Assembly: GCF_014127485.1 (NCBI RefSeq)
Contig: NZ_CP059903.1
Coordinates: forward strand, 2,666,001-2,730,000
Length of the DNA: 64,000 nucleotides
DNA from: Nocardioides dongkuii
GTDB taxonomy: Bacteria > Actinomycetota > Actinomycetes > Propionibacteriales > Nocardioidaceae
Direction of reading: 5' to 3'
Below the pieces are notes generated by a model. The model made no database searches. It had not been told where the DNA came from and saw only the letters and a program-made list of their open reading frames with translations. Both the position numbers and the translations under genes were made by a program. Positions 10,288 through 18,745 of the stretch are shown here, in pieces (within the stretch, counting starts at the first letter, position 1; every line of letters starts with the position of its first letter).

Positions 10288-12506
10288 CCCCCGCGAACTC
10301 CCCGCAGACCCCCGCACCCGTGAAGCCGGTCCCCCAGGAGGAGCTGGCGCTGGTGGTGCGCGGCGAGCACGGCCAGCCGCACGGCGTGCTCGGCCCGCAC
10401 CCCCACGAGGGCGGCGTGACCGTCCGGGTGCTGCGGCCGCTCGCCTCCTCGGTCGTGGTCCGCTACGGCACCGAGGAGACGCGCCTCGAGCACGAGTACG
10501 AGGGCGTCTGGGTCGGTGTGCTGCCGGTCGCCGACGTGCCCGACTACCGCGTCGAGGTCGCCTACGACGGGGAGCCGCTGGTCGTCGACGACCCCTACCG
10601 GTTCCTGCCGACGCTCGGCGAGGTCGACCTGCACCTGATCAACGAGGGCCGCCACGAGCTGCTCTGGACGGTGCTCGGGGCGCGCGTGCACCACTACGCG
10701 GGCTTCTCCGAGCCGGTCACCGGCACCTCGTTCGCCGTCTGGGCGCCGCACGCGCGCGGCGTACGCCTCCAGGGCGACTTCAACGCCTGGGACGGCCGCG
10801 AGCACCCGATGCGCCAGCTCGGCAGCTCTGGCGTGTGGGAGCTGTTCGTGCCCGACATCGGCACCGGCACGTCGTACAAGTACGCGATCCTCGGCGCGGA
10901 CGGCGAGTGGCGGGAGAAGGCCGACCCGATGGCGGCCTGGGCCGAGACGCCGCCCGCGACCTCCTCGCTGGTCTTCGAGTCGACCTACGACTGGGGCGAC
11001 GACGCCTGGATGGCCGCGCGGCCCGACAAGCGCCCGGTCGCCGAGGCGATGTCGGTCTACGAGATGCACTTGGCGTCGTGGAAGAAGCACCCCGACGGCA
11101 GCTTCTGGTCCTGGGCCGAGCTCGCCGAGGACCTGCCGGGCTACCTCGCCGACCTGGGGTTCACCCACGTCGAGCTGATGCCGGTGATGCAGCACCCGTT
11201 CGGCGGCTCGTGGGGCTACCACGTCACGTCGTACTTCGCGCCGGACTCGCGCTTCGGCGACCCCGACGGGTTCAAGCTGCTCGTGGACCGCCTCCACCAG
11301 GCCGGGATCGGCGTGATCCTGGACTGGGTGCCGGGGCACTTCGCCACCGACCCGTGGGCGCTGGTCAAGTTCGACGGCACCCCGCTCTACGAGGACCCCA
11401 ACCCCCAGCGCGGCTGGCACAAGGAGTGGGGCTCCCACATCTTCAACTTCGGGCGCAACGAGGTGCGCAACTTCCTCTACGCCAACGCGCTCTACTGGCT
11501 CGAGGAGTTCCACGCCGACGGCCTGCGCGTCGACGGCGTCGCCTCGATGCTCTACCTCGACTACTCCCGCGAGGAGGGCGAGTGGACCCCGAACAAGCAC
11601 GGGGGCCGCGAGAACCTCGAGGCGGTGCAGTTCCTCCAGGAGATGAACGCCACCGTCTACAAGCGGGTGCCCGGCATCGTGACGATCGCCGAGGAGTCCA
11701 CCTCCTGGCCCGGCGTCACCGAGCCGACCAGCGCCGGCGGCCTCGGCTTCGGCTTCAAGTGGAACATGGGCTGGATGCACGACTCGTTGCGTTACATGGC
11801 CAACGAGCCGGTGCACCGCGCCCACCACCACGGCGAGATGACCTTCTCCCTGGTCTACGCGTGGTCGGAGAACTACGTGCTGCCGATCAGCCACGACGAG
11901 GTCGTGCACGGCAAGGGCTCGCTGCTGCGCAAGATGCCCGGCGACCGCTGGCAGCAGCTCGCCAACCTGCGCGCCTACCTCGGCTTCATGTGGGCGCACC
12001 CCGGCAAGCAGCTGCTGTTCATGGGCGCCGAGCTCGGCCAGGAGTCGGAGTGGGCGGAGTCGCGCGAGCTCGACTGGTGGCTGATGGACCACCCCGAGCA
12101 CCACGGCGTGCACGCGCTGGTGCGTGACCTGAACACGACGTACACCTCCTCGCCGGCGATGTGGGGGCTCGACCACGAGCCCGAGGGCTTCTCCTGGATC
12201 GACGCCAACGACGCGGGGCACAACGTGTTCTCGTTCGTGCGCCGCGCGCCGGGGGCTCCCGACGTGGTCTGCGTCGCCAACTTCGCCGCGGTCCCCCACC
12301 ACGACTACCGCCTCGGCCTGCCCGCCGAGGGCACGTGGGAGGAGGTCGTCAACACCGACGCCTCGGCGTACACCGGGTCCGGGGTGGGCAACATGGGCGC
12401 CATCACCGGCGTCGCCGGCGAGCACTCCGGCCAGCCCGCCCACGCCGACATCGTCGTCCCCCCGCTGGCCACGGTGTGGTTCCGGCGGGCCGAGACCGCC
12501 GACTAG
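10284..12506 (+). CDS. glgB: 1,4-alpha-glucan branching enzyme
   Basis: A 740-residue GH13_9 enzyme that makes alpha-1,6 branches in glucan built by GlgE. Two N-terminal carbohydrate-binding beta domains (to about residue 230, including HGVLGPHPHEGGVTVRVLRP and TSFAVWAPHARGVRLQGDFN) precede the barrel. The nucleophile is Asp417 (LRVDGVAS) and the acid Glu470 (TIAEEST); the 53-residue spacing matches E. coli GlgB. PISHDEVVHGKGSL holds the third acid. The start overlaps the mak stop as ATGA. It completes the four-gene glucan operon. Confidence 0.96.
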   Translation: MTPANSPQTPAPVKPVPQEELALVVRGEHGQPHGVLGPHPHEGGVTVRVLRPLASSVVVRYGTEETRLEHEYEGVWVGVLPVADVPDYRVEVAYDGEPLVVDDPYRFLPTLGEVDLHLINEGRHELLWTVLGARVHHYAGFSEPVTGTSFAVWAPHARGVRLQGDFNAWDGREHPMRQLGSSGVWELFVPDIGTGTSYKYAILGADGEWREKADPMAAWAETPPATSSLVFESTYDWGDDAWMAARPDKRPVAEAMSVYEMHLASWKKHPDGSFWSWAELAEDLPGYLADLGFTHVELMPVMQHPFGGSWGYHVTSYFAPDSRFGDPDGFKLLVDRLHQAGIGVILDWVPGHFATDPWALVKFDGTPLYEDPNPQRGWHKEWGSHIFNFGRNEVRNFLYANALYWLEEFHADGLRVDGVASMLYLDYSREEGEWTPNKHGGRENLEAVQFLQEMNATVYKRVPGIVTIAEESTSWPGVTEPTSAGGLGFGFKWNMGWMHDSLRYMANEPVHRAHHHGEMTFSLVYAWSENYVLPISHDEVVHGKGSLLRKMPGDRWQQLANLRAYLGFMWAHPGKQLLFMGAELGQESEWAESRELDWWLMDHPEHHGVHALVRDLNTTYTSSPAMWGLDHEPEGFSWIDANDAGHNVFSFVRRAPGAPDVVCVANFAAVPHHDYRLGLPAEGTWEEVVNTDASAYTGSGVGNMGAITGVAGEHSGQPAHADIVVPPLATVWFRRAETAD

Positions 12507-12515
12507 CCTGAGCGC

Positions 12516-13286
12516 GTGACCCAGGAGCCGACGACCGAGCAGACCGTCGCGCACACCGTCGCGGAGGGGGTGGCCCGGCTGAGCTGGGCCCCCGACGAGC
12601 CGGTCGACGTCGTACGCCGCGAGGTCGCCGCCGCGCTCGCCACCCACGCCCGGGTGGAGGCGCTGGTCGACCCCGACGACGAGGCGGCGCAGCGGGTCGC
12701 CACCTGGTCGGGGATGCGCCGCGAGGGGATCATGCGCGGCGTGACCGTCGACGGCTCGCCGGTCGACCGGATCGTCTACGCGCGGCTGGCCAGCGACGTG
12801 CCGGTGCACGAGCCGGAGGGGTTCCGGGCGCTGCTCAACTCCTTCCTGCCCCGCAAGCGCGCGATCGCCCAGCTGCTGGCGCGCGACACCGACGACCGGG
12901 TGCTGCTGTGCCAGCTCACCTACAAGCAGGACTGGGACCTGCCCGGCGGCGTCGTCGAGGTCGGCGAGTCGCCGCACGTCGCGGTCGCGCGCGAGGTCGA
13001 GGAGGAGCTCGGGCTCACCCTGCCCGCCGGCCCGCTGGTGCTCACCGACTGGCTGCCGCCGTGGAGCGGCTGGGACGACGCGCTCTGCCTGGTCTTCGAC
13101 GGCGGCGCCCACGACGCGTCGGTCCTCGAGCAGGTGGTGCGTCAGGAGCGCGAGATCCGCTCCGCGGAGTTCTGCACCCTCGAGCAGGTCGACGAGCGGT
13201 GCGCCGACTTCACCGCGCGGCGGGTCCGCTCCGCGCTCGCGGGGCTGCGCGGCGACGGCCCGGCGTACACCGAGTCGGGGCGCTAG
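12516..13286 (+). CDS. Nudix hydrolase with an N-terminal half-GNAT-like region
   Basis: A 256-residue protein. The C-terminal part (about 105-245) is a Nudix domain with a full Nudix box beginning at Gly145, GVVEVGE followed by AREVEEELGL, so a Mg-dependent diphosphate hydrolase is likely. The N-terminal 90 residues read like the C-terminal half of a RimJ/RimL acetyltransferase (VEALVDPDDEAAQRVATWSG, then MRREGIMRG), but the acetyl-CoA loop of a full GNAT is absent. The GTG start is 9 bases after glgB, so it may be co-transcribed with the glucan operon. Its stop codon overlaps the convergent EamA gene. Substrate unknown. Confidence 0.85.
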   Translation: MTQEPTTEQTVAHTVAEGVARLSWAPDEPVDVVRREVAAALATHARVEALVDPDDEAAQRVATWSGMRREGIMRGVTVDGSPVDRIVYARLASDVPVHEPEGFRALLNSFLPRKRAIAQLLARDTDDRVLLCQLTYKQDWDLPGGVVEVGESPHVAVAREVEEELGLTLPAGPLVLTDWLPPWSGWDDALCLVFDGGAHDASVLEQVVRQEREIRSAEFCTLEQVDERCADFTARRVRSALAGLRGDGPAYTESGR

Positions 13287-14257
13287 CCGCGTCCGGGCGG
13301 TGCGCAGGCAACCGTTCCGGGTGCCGTGACGGTTGCCTGCGCACCGCTGGGTACGGCGACGTCGCCGACGACCGGCGTACGGCGGGAGCGCAGCGCCACG
13401 AGCACGCCGACCACGAGCAGCGCGCCGCCGCCCGCCTCGGCCGCGTTCGGCGACTGGTCGAGCAGCAGCCAGGCGGAGGTCATCGCCACGACCGGCGCCA
13501 GCAGCACCCACGGGACGACCGCCGCCGAGGGGTTGCGCGCCAGCAGCGAGTTGAACAGGCCGTACCCCAGCAGCGAGGCGAGTCCCGCGGTGTAGAGCGT
13601 CGAGAGCGCCGCCTCCCAGCCGAACGCCGCCACCCCGTCCGCGAGCCCCGCCGGCCCCTCCACGAGGAGCGCGAGCACCAGCAGCGGGAGAGGTACGACG
13701 GTCGCCGACCACACGGTGAGCGAGAGCCCGCCCGACACCCCGGCGGCCCGGGAGACCACGTTGCCGATGCCCCACGACAGCGCGCCGAGCAGGCAGAGCG
13801 CGAGCGCGGTGGCCGGCACGTGTCCCCCGCGGCCGGCCGCGACGACCGCCAGCCCCACCGAGCCGAGCACCACGCCGGCCGCCTGCGCGGCGGTCGGCAC
13901 CTCGCGGAGCACGCCCGCGGCGATCACGATCGTGAAGACCACCTGCGCCTGCAGGACCAGCGCGGCCAGGCCGGGGGGCATGCCGGTCGCCATCGCGACG
14001 TACAGGAACCCGAACTGACCGGTCGACATGAACGTCCCGACCGCGACCAGCGTCGTCCACGGCACGGCCGGCCGCCGGACCAGGAGCACCGCGGGGAACA
14101 CCACGAGCAGGAACCGGGCGGTCAGGAAGAGCAGCGGCGGCACGCCGCCCATCCCCCAGTCGATGACGACGAAGTTGAACCCCCACACGGCGGCGACGAG
14201 GGCGGCGAGGAGGGAGTCACGGCGGTCCACCCGGTCAGCCTCTCGCGCCGGCACCAT
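13283..14257 (-). CDS. EamA (drug/metabolite transporter) family permease
   Basis: A 324-residue membrane protein with about ten hydrophobic segments in two EamA repeats, from AALVAAVWGFNFVVIDWG to LLVVGVLVAL. Family members export amino acids, metabolites or drugs. It is divergent from a LysR regulator with 46 bases between them, the usual sign of a regulator and its target exporter. The start could also be the GTG a few codons downstream (VDRRDSLLAAL). The last 20 or so residues are encoded inside a perfect 18-base inverted repeat, so the C-terminal tail may derive from an inserted repeat element. Confidence 0.9.
   Translation of the reverse strand: MVPAREADRVDRRDSLLAALVAAVWGFNFVVIDWGMGGVPPLLFLTARFLLVVFPAVLLVRRPAVPWTTLVAVGTFMSTGQFGFLYVAMATGMPPGLAALVLQAQVVFTIVIAAGVLREVPTAAQAAGVVLGSVGLAVVAAGRGGHVPATALALCLLGALSWGIGNVVSRAAGVSGGLSLTVWSATVVPLPLLVLALLVEGPAGLADGVAAFGWEAALSTLYTAGLASLLGYGLFNSLLARNPSAAVVPWVLLAPVVAMTSAWLLLDQSPNAAEAGGGALLVVGVLVALRSRRTPVVGDVAVPSGAQATVTAPGTVACAPPGRG
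13298..13346. repeat. 18-base perfect inverted repeat within the EamA 3' end
   Basis: Arms at 13298-13315 and 13329-13346 are exact reverse complements (CGGTGCGCAGGCAACCGT) around a 13-base loop. The hairpin lies where the Nudix and EamA genes converge and would act as a strong stem in either transcript. It encodes the extreme C-terminus of the EamA permease. It may be a dispersed mini-element or a bidirectional terminator; no T-run follows. Confidence 0.8.
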
Positions 14258-14291
14258 GAAGCACCAGCGAATCCTCGTGAGGGTGACTAGG

Positions 14292-14297
14292 TAGCAT
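14292..14297 (+). promoter_or_regulatory. Candidate -10 of the lysR gene (leaderless)
   Basis: TAGCAT lies 6 bases before the LysR ATG. A -10 this close to the start codon would give a leaderless mRNA. No good -35 is visible at 17-18 bases, as may be expected for an autoregulated LysR gene. Confidence 0.4.
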
Positions 14298-14303
14298 CGC
14301 TGC

Positions 14304-15191
14304 ATGATCGATCTCGGTGCGCTCACCTCCCTGCGCGCGGTCGCCACCCACGGCTCGGTCGTGGCGGCGGCGGACGCCCTCGGCTTCACGCCCAGCGCCG
14401 TCTCCCAGCAGGTCAAGCGCCTCGAGCGGCAGACCGGGGTCCCGCTGCTGGAGCGGGTGGGCCGCGGCGTGATGCTCACCGGCCACGGCCGACACCTGGT
14501 CGAGGAGGGCGGCCGGCTGCTGACCGACCTCGAGCAGCTGGAGTCCGGGCTGCACCGCCAGGCCGGCGCGGTCTCCGGCCACCTCCGGCTCACGACGTTC
14601 TCCACCGCCATGCGCGGCCTGGTCGCGCCGGTCGTGCGCGACCTCCTCGACCGCCACCCCGACCTCACCGTCACCCTCACCGAGCGGGAGCCCTGGGAGA
14701 CCGTCGACCTGGTCGCCAGCGGCCAGACCGACGTCGGGGTCGTGCACCGCTGGGGCGACGTCGCGCTCGCCGTCCCCGACCACCTCGACACCACGCTCGT
14801 CGCGCAGGACGTCGCCGACGTGGTCGTGCACGCCGACCACCCGCTGGCCGGCCGCGACCGGGTCGCGCCGGCCGACCTCGTCGACGAGGCCTGGGTCGCG
14901 ACCCCCGAGGGCACGATCTGCCGCGAGTGGCTGCACCGGATGTACGACGGCACCGGGCGCCTGCCCCGCATCGCGCACACCGCGATGGAGTTCGACTCCC
15001 ACCTCGCGATGGTCTCCTCCGGGCTCGGGATCGCGCTCGTCCCGCGCCTGGGCCGTCAGCCGCTCGGCGCGGGGCTGGTGGCCCTCCCCGCGCACGACCC
15101 GGTGCCGACCCGCGACGTGGTCGCCGTGCACCGCCGCAGCATGGCCGGCTCCCCCGCCGTCAGCGCGGTCCTGGCCGCCCTGGCCGCCTAG
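14304..15191 (+). CDS. LysR-family transcriptional regulator
   Basis: A 295-residue LysR protein. The winged helix at the N-terminus reads GSVVAAADALGFTPSAVSQQ then VKRLERQTGVPLLER, the classical LTTR signature. The substrate-binding domain runs from about residue 90 (GHLRLTTFSTAMRGLVAPVV) with the late MVSSGLGIALVPRLG segment. It is divergent from the EamA permease and most likely regulates it in response to the exported compound. Ligand unknown. Confidence 0.93.
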   Translation: MIDLGALTSLRAVATHGSVVAAADALGFTPSAVSQQVKRLERQTGVPLLERVGRGVMLTGHGRHLVEEGGRLLTDLEQLESGLHRQAGAVSGHLRLTTFSTAMRGLVAPVVRDLLDRHPDLTVTLTEREPWETVDLVASGQTDVGVVHRWGDVALAVPDHLDTTLVAQDVADVVVHADHPLAGRDRVAPADLVDEAWVATPEGTICREWLHRMYDGTGRLPRIAHTAMEFDSHLAMVSSGLGIALVPRLGRQPLGAGLVALPAHDPVPTRDVVAVHRRSMAGSPAVSAVLAALAA

Positions 15192-15204
15192 CGGCGGCGG
15201 CGAC

Positions 15205-16185
15205 TCAGAACAGCGCCGACGCCAGCGCCTGACGGCCCTTCAGCACCCGGGCGTCGTCGTTGCCGACCGCGGCGAACAGGCCGAGCAGGTGCTCGCGGGC
15301 CGCGTTACGCTCGTCGCCCGACGTACGCCGGACCAGCTCGACCAGCCGCGCGAAGGCGTCCTCGACCTGCCCGTCGAACAGGTCGAGGTCGGCGACCAGC
15401 GTCTGCGCCGCGACGTCGTCCGGGCTCGACGCGGCGGCCGCGCGCGCGGCCCCCGCGTCGACACCCTGGACCCGCTGCAGCACCTTCGCCATCGCCAGCC
15501 CGGCGGCGGCCTCCGCGTCGGCGGGGTTGGCGGTGACCAGGGCCTGGTACTCCGCGACCGCGCGGTCGAAGTCGCCCGCTTCCATCGCGTCCTGGGCGGG
15601 CGCGTAGCGCGGGTCGACCGGCGGCTCGCCGTCCTCGGTCGCGACCGGTCCGCCGTGGCGGGGCTGGTGGCGTCCGGTCATCCCCTGCGCGGTCAGCTGC
15701 TGGACGACCTGGGTGAGCGCGGCCCGCAGCTCCTCGAGCGGCAGCGCGTCCTGCATCAGCGGCGCCGGGCGCCCGTCGATCACGGCGACGACCAGCGGGA
15801 TGGACGGGATCTGCATCGCCTGGGCGATGCCGGGAGCCGCGTCGATGTCGACGAGGCCCGCGAGGAACCGGCCCTCGAACTCGTCGGCCAGCGTGGCCAG
15901 GTCGTCGGCGAGCCGGCCGCTCTCGGGCATCCGCGTGCGGGAGTAGAAGCACAGCAGCACCGGGGCCGTCATCGACGACTCGACGACGTCCTGGAAGGTC
16001 TGCTCGGTGACCTGCACGGCGTACGCCGAGCCGCCGACCGCCGCGCCCCCCGCGCCGGCCGCGGCCGGGCCGCCGCCCGCCCCCGGGGCACCGGGCGCAC
16101 CGCCCGCCGGAGGGGCGCTCGGGGCGGGTCGCTTCAACGCCGACAGGTCGATGGCACCGGGTCGGGAGAACGGCTGCTGGCTCAT
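15205..16185 (-). CDS. YbbN-like thioredoxin-fold protein with TPR C-terminus, lacking CxxC
   Basis: A 326-residue protein. A Pro/Ala/Gly-rich N-terminal stretch (about 20-60) is followed by a thioredoxin-like domain (about 65-175; VVESSMTAPVLLCFYSRTR) and TPR-like helices (DAMEAGDFDRAVAEYQALV). At the usual CxxC site the sequence is SRTRMPES, so it cannot be a disulfide reductase; a co-chaperone or holdase role like E. coli YbbN/CnoX is more likely. ATG at 16185 follows AGGATTGGGCGC. It converges with the LysR gene 14 bases away. Confidence 0.85.
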   Translation of the reverse strand: MSQQPFSRPGAIDLSALKRPAPSAPPAGGAPGAPGAGGGPAAAGAGGAAVGGSAYAVQVTEQTFQDVVESSMTAPVLLCFYSRTRMPESGRLADDLATLADEFEGRFLAGLVDIDAAPGIAQAMQIPSIPLVVAVIDGRPAPLMQDALPLEELRAALTQVVQQLTAQGMTGRHQPRHGGPVATEDGEPPVDPRYAPAQDAMEAGDFDRAVAEYQALVTANPADAEAAAGLAMAKVLQRVQGVDAGAARAAAASSPDDVAAQTLVADLDLFDGQVEDAFARLVELVRRTSGDERNAAREHLLGLFAAVGNDDARVLKGRQALASALF

Positions 16186-16271
16186 GCGCCCAATCCTAGG
16201 GACACGCCTGCGGCACCCCGACGTCATCCCCGGTTCGGTTTCCCGCCCCCCGGGATGGGGACGCTCCCCGC

Positions 16272-17516
16272 ATGAACCTCTCTCGGGGAGCCGCGGTCCT
16301 CACCGCGACCGTCATCGCCGCGTCCATGCTCACCACGGCGGCCACCACGGCCGCCCCGTCGAGCGCCACGAGCGCCACGAGCGGCTCGTCGGCCGCCGGG
16401 AAGCACCACCACGGGCAGCGGGAGGTGCGGTTCCAGACGTTCAACGCCTCGCTCAACCGGGCGAGCGCCGGCGAGCTGGTCTCCGACCTCTCGACCCCGG
16501 ACGACCCCCAGGCGGCCGCGGTCGCGGAGATCGTGCAGCGGACCCGGCCCGACGTCCTGCTGCTCAACGAGGTGGACTTCGTGCCGGGCGGGAAGGCCGT
16601 CGACCTGTTCCGCAAGAACTACCTCGAGGTCGGCCAGCACGGTGCCCGGCCGATCCGCTACCACCACACCTTCGTCGCGCCGTCCAACACCGGCGTGCCC
16701 ACCGGCCACGACCTCGACAACAACGGGTCGGTCGGCGGCGGCAACGACGCCCAGGGCTTCGGGGAGTTCGAGGGCCAGTACGGCATGGCCGTCCTCAGCC
16801 GCTACCCGATCGACCGCAAGCAGGTGCGGACCTTCCAGCGCTTCCTGTGGAAGGACATGCCGGGCTCGCTGCTGCCGACCGACTGGTACTCCCGCGCCGA
16901 GCGGGCCGACCTGCGCCTGTCCAGCAAGTCCCACTGGGACGTGCCCGTCCGGATCGGCCGCGAGACCGTGCACTTCCTCGTCTCCCACCCGACGCCTCCC
17001 ACCTTCGACGGCCCCGAGGACCGCAACGGCCGTCGCAACCACGACGAGATCCGGTTCTGGGCCGACTACGTCTCGGGCGAGGACTACATGTACGACGACC
17101 GCGGCCGCACCGGCGGGCTGGACCGCCGCGCCTCGTTCGTGATCGCGGGCGACCAGAACAGCGACCCGGCCGACGGCGACTCGGTCGACGGCGCCATCCA
17201 GCAGCTGCTCGACCTGCGGCAGGTGACCGACCCGCTGCCGCGCTCGGCCGGGGGCCGGGAGGCCGCGGCCCGGCAGGGCGGCGCGAACGCCCTCCACGTC
17301 TCGGACCCGGCGTACGACACCGCGGACTTCGCGGACACCGCGCCGGGGAACCTGCGCGCCGACTACGTGCTCCCGTCGCGGGACCTGCGGGTGCGCGGTG
17401 CCGGGGTCTTCTGGCCGGTGCCCTCCGACCCGCTGTCCCGGCTGACCGGCGAGTTCCCGTTCCCGTCCTCGGACCACCGCGCGGTCTGGGTCGACGTCGC
17501 CGTCCGCGGCCGGTAG
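16272..17516 (+). CDS. Secreted endonuclease/exonuclease/phosphatase family protein
   Basis: A 414-residue protein with a Sec signal peptide (residues 1-28, ending near TTAATTAAPS) and a metal-dependent EEP domain. Visible motifs: FNASLNRA at the fold start, the metal ligand Glu100 in LLNEVDF, SHPTPP, the AGDQNSDP loop and the terminal SSDHRAV dyad. The set fits a DNase I-like phosphodiesterase; extracellular nuclease or phosphatase function is inferred, for example phosphate scavenging. The spacer GKHHHGQ after the signal peptide has three adjacent histidines. It is divergent from the YbbN-like gene. Confidence 0.88.
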   Translation: MNLSRGAAVLTATVIAASMLTTAATTAAPSSATSATSGSSAAGKHHHGQREVRFQTFNASLNRASAGELVSDLSTPDDPQAAAVAEIVQRTRPDVLLLNEVDFVPGGKAVDLFRKNYLEVGQHGARPIRYHHTFVAPSNTGVPTGHDLDNNGSVGGGNDAQGFGEFEGQYGMAVLSRYPIDRKQVRTFQRFLWKDMPGSLLPTDWYSRAERADLRLSSKSHWDVPVRIGRETVHFLVSHPTPPTFDGPEDRNGRRNHDEIRFWADYVSGEDYMYDDRGRTGGLDRRASFVIAGDQNSDPADGDSVDGAIQQLLDLRQVTDPLPRSAGGREAAARQGGANALHVSDPAYDTADFADTAPGNLRADYVLPSRDLRVRGAGVFWPVPSDPLSRLTGEFPFPSSDHRAVWVDVAVRGR

Positions 17517-17583
17517 GCCGGCGGACCCGGCCCGGTTCGCGACTTCCCCACAGGTGCGACCCGGGCCGGCCGATGCTCCGGGC

Positions 17584-17754
17584 ATGGGCAAGCTCCTGGA
17601 CGGTCTCCTCCCGGTCGCCGCCGGCGTCCTCCTCGGGGTGGTCTGCCGCTCGGCGGCGGCCCGGCTCGACCCGGTCGGGACGGTGGCGCGCACCGCGCTC
17701 ACCGACGCCAACCTCGCCGCCTTCGTCGCGACCGCGTCCCGCGAGCTCGCCTGA
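17584..17754 (+). CDS. Small hypothetical protein with one hydrophobic segment
   Basis: A 56-residue frame from ATG at 17584 to TGA at 17754. Almost every codon ends in G or C, as in neighbouring real genes, which supports it being coding. The N-terminal half holds a hydrophobic stretch (LLPVAAGVLLGVVC) that could span a membrane; the C-terminal half is soluble. No ribosome binding site is evident; GATGCT six bases before the start could be a leaderless -10. I do not recognise the family. Confidence 0.45.
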   Translation: MGKLLDGLLPVAAGVLLGVVCRSAAARLDPVGTVARTALTDANLAAFVATASRELA

Positions 17755-17776
17755 CGGCCGAGCCGGTCAGGCGCCG

Positions 17777-18745
17777 TCAGGTGTCCTCGGACGCCGCCAG
17801 CAGCTCGTCGGCGGCGGCGTAGGGGTCGCACTCCCCCGCCACCACGCGCGCGGCGAGCCCGTCGAGCTCGCTGCGGCCGTGCACGCCGGCCCACCGCGAT
17901 CGCAGGGCCGTGACCGCGATCGCCTCGATCTCGCTCCGCGCCCGACGGGTACGCCGCCGCGCGAGCTCGCCGGTGGCGTCCAGCCACGCGTGGTGCTCGT
18001 CGATCGCGCCGAGCACCTCGGCGAGGCCGGTGCCCGCCTGCGCGACCGTCGCCAGGACCGGCGGCTGCCAGGCGCCCTCGGCCCGCTCGCCGAGCGCGAG
18101 CATCGAGCGCAGGTCGCGGCGTACCTGGTCGGCGCCGTCCCGGTCGGCCTTGTTCACGACGTACACGTCGCCGATCTCGAGGATCCCGGCCTTCGCCGCC
18201 TGGATCCCGTCGCCCATGCCCGGGGCGAGGAGCACCAGCGTGGTGTCGGCCTGGGCGGCGACGTCGACCTCGCTCTGCCCGACCCCGACGGTCTCCACGA
18301 GGACCACGTCGTACCCGGCGGCGTCGAGCACCCGGATCGCCTGCGGGGTGCTCCAGGCGAGCCCGCCGAGGTGGCCGCGCGCCGCCATCGACCGGATGTA
18401 GACGCCGTCGTCGGACGCGTGGTCCTGCATCCGCACCCGGTCACCGAGCAGAGCGCCGCCGGAGAACGGCGAGGACGGGTCGACCGCGAGCACGCCGACC
18501 CGCTTGCCGGCGGCGCGCAGCTCACGGACCAGCGCGCTGGTGGTCGTGGACTTCCCGACCCCCGGCGAGCCGGTGATCCCCACGACCTGCGCCCCACCCG
18601 TGTGCGGCGCGAGCGCCGCCATCACCTCGCGCAGCCGGGGCGACTCGTCCTCGACCAGCGAGATCAGCCGGGCGACGGACCGGGCCTCGCCGGCGCGGGC
18701 GCGCGCGACGAGGCCCTCGAGGTCCTGCTCAGCCCTTCGGGACAC
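17777..18745 (-). CDS. meaB: MeaB/ArgK-type G-protein chaperone of acyl-CoA mutase
   Basis: A 322-residue P-loop GTPase that loads and protects adenosylcobalamin in acyl-CoA mutases. Walker A is GSPGVGKST at residues 59-67; the switch region [10 protein letters not shown] and the specificity motif NKAD are intact. The GTG at 18745 lies inside the 3' end of the thiolase gene (17-base overlap), so the two are translated from one message. With Ecm and the epimerase elsewhere in the window, its client is probably ethylmalonyl-CoA mutase, methylmalonyl-CoA mutase, or both. Confidence 0.95.
   Translation of the reverse strand: MSRRAEQDLEGLVARARAGEARSVARLISLVEDESPRLREVMAALAPHTGGAQVVGITGSPGVGKSTTTSALVRELRAAGKRVGVLAVDPSSPFSGGALLGDRVRMQDHASDDGVYIRSMAARGHLGGLAWSTPQAIRVLDAAGYDVVLVETVGVGQSEVDVAAQADTTLVLLAPGMGDGIQAAKAGILEIGDVYVVNKADRDGADQVRRDLRSMLALGERAEGAWQPPVLATVAQAGTGLAEVLGAIDEHHAWLDATGELARRRTRRARSEIEAIAVTALRSRWAGVHGRSELDGLAARVVAGECDPYAAADELLAASEDT

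Noticed and set aside
10203..14186. A 1327-residue minus-strand frame over glgB and the Nudix gene
   Set aside because: It is antisense to two well-supported genes and has no recognisable domain.
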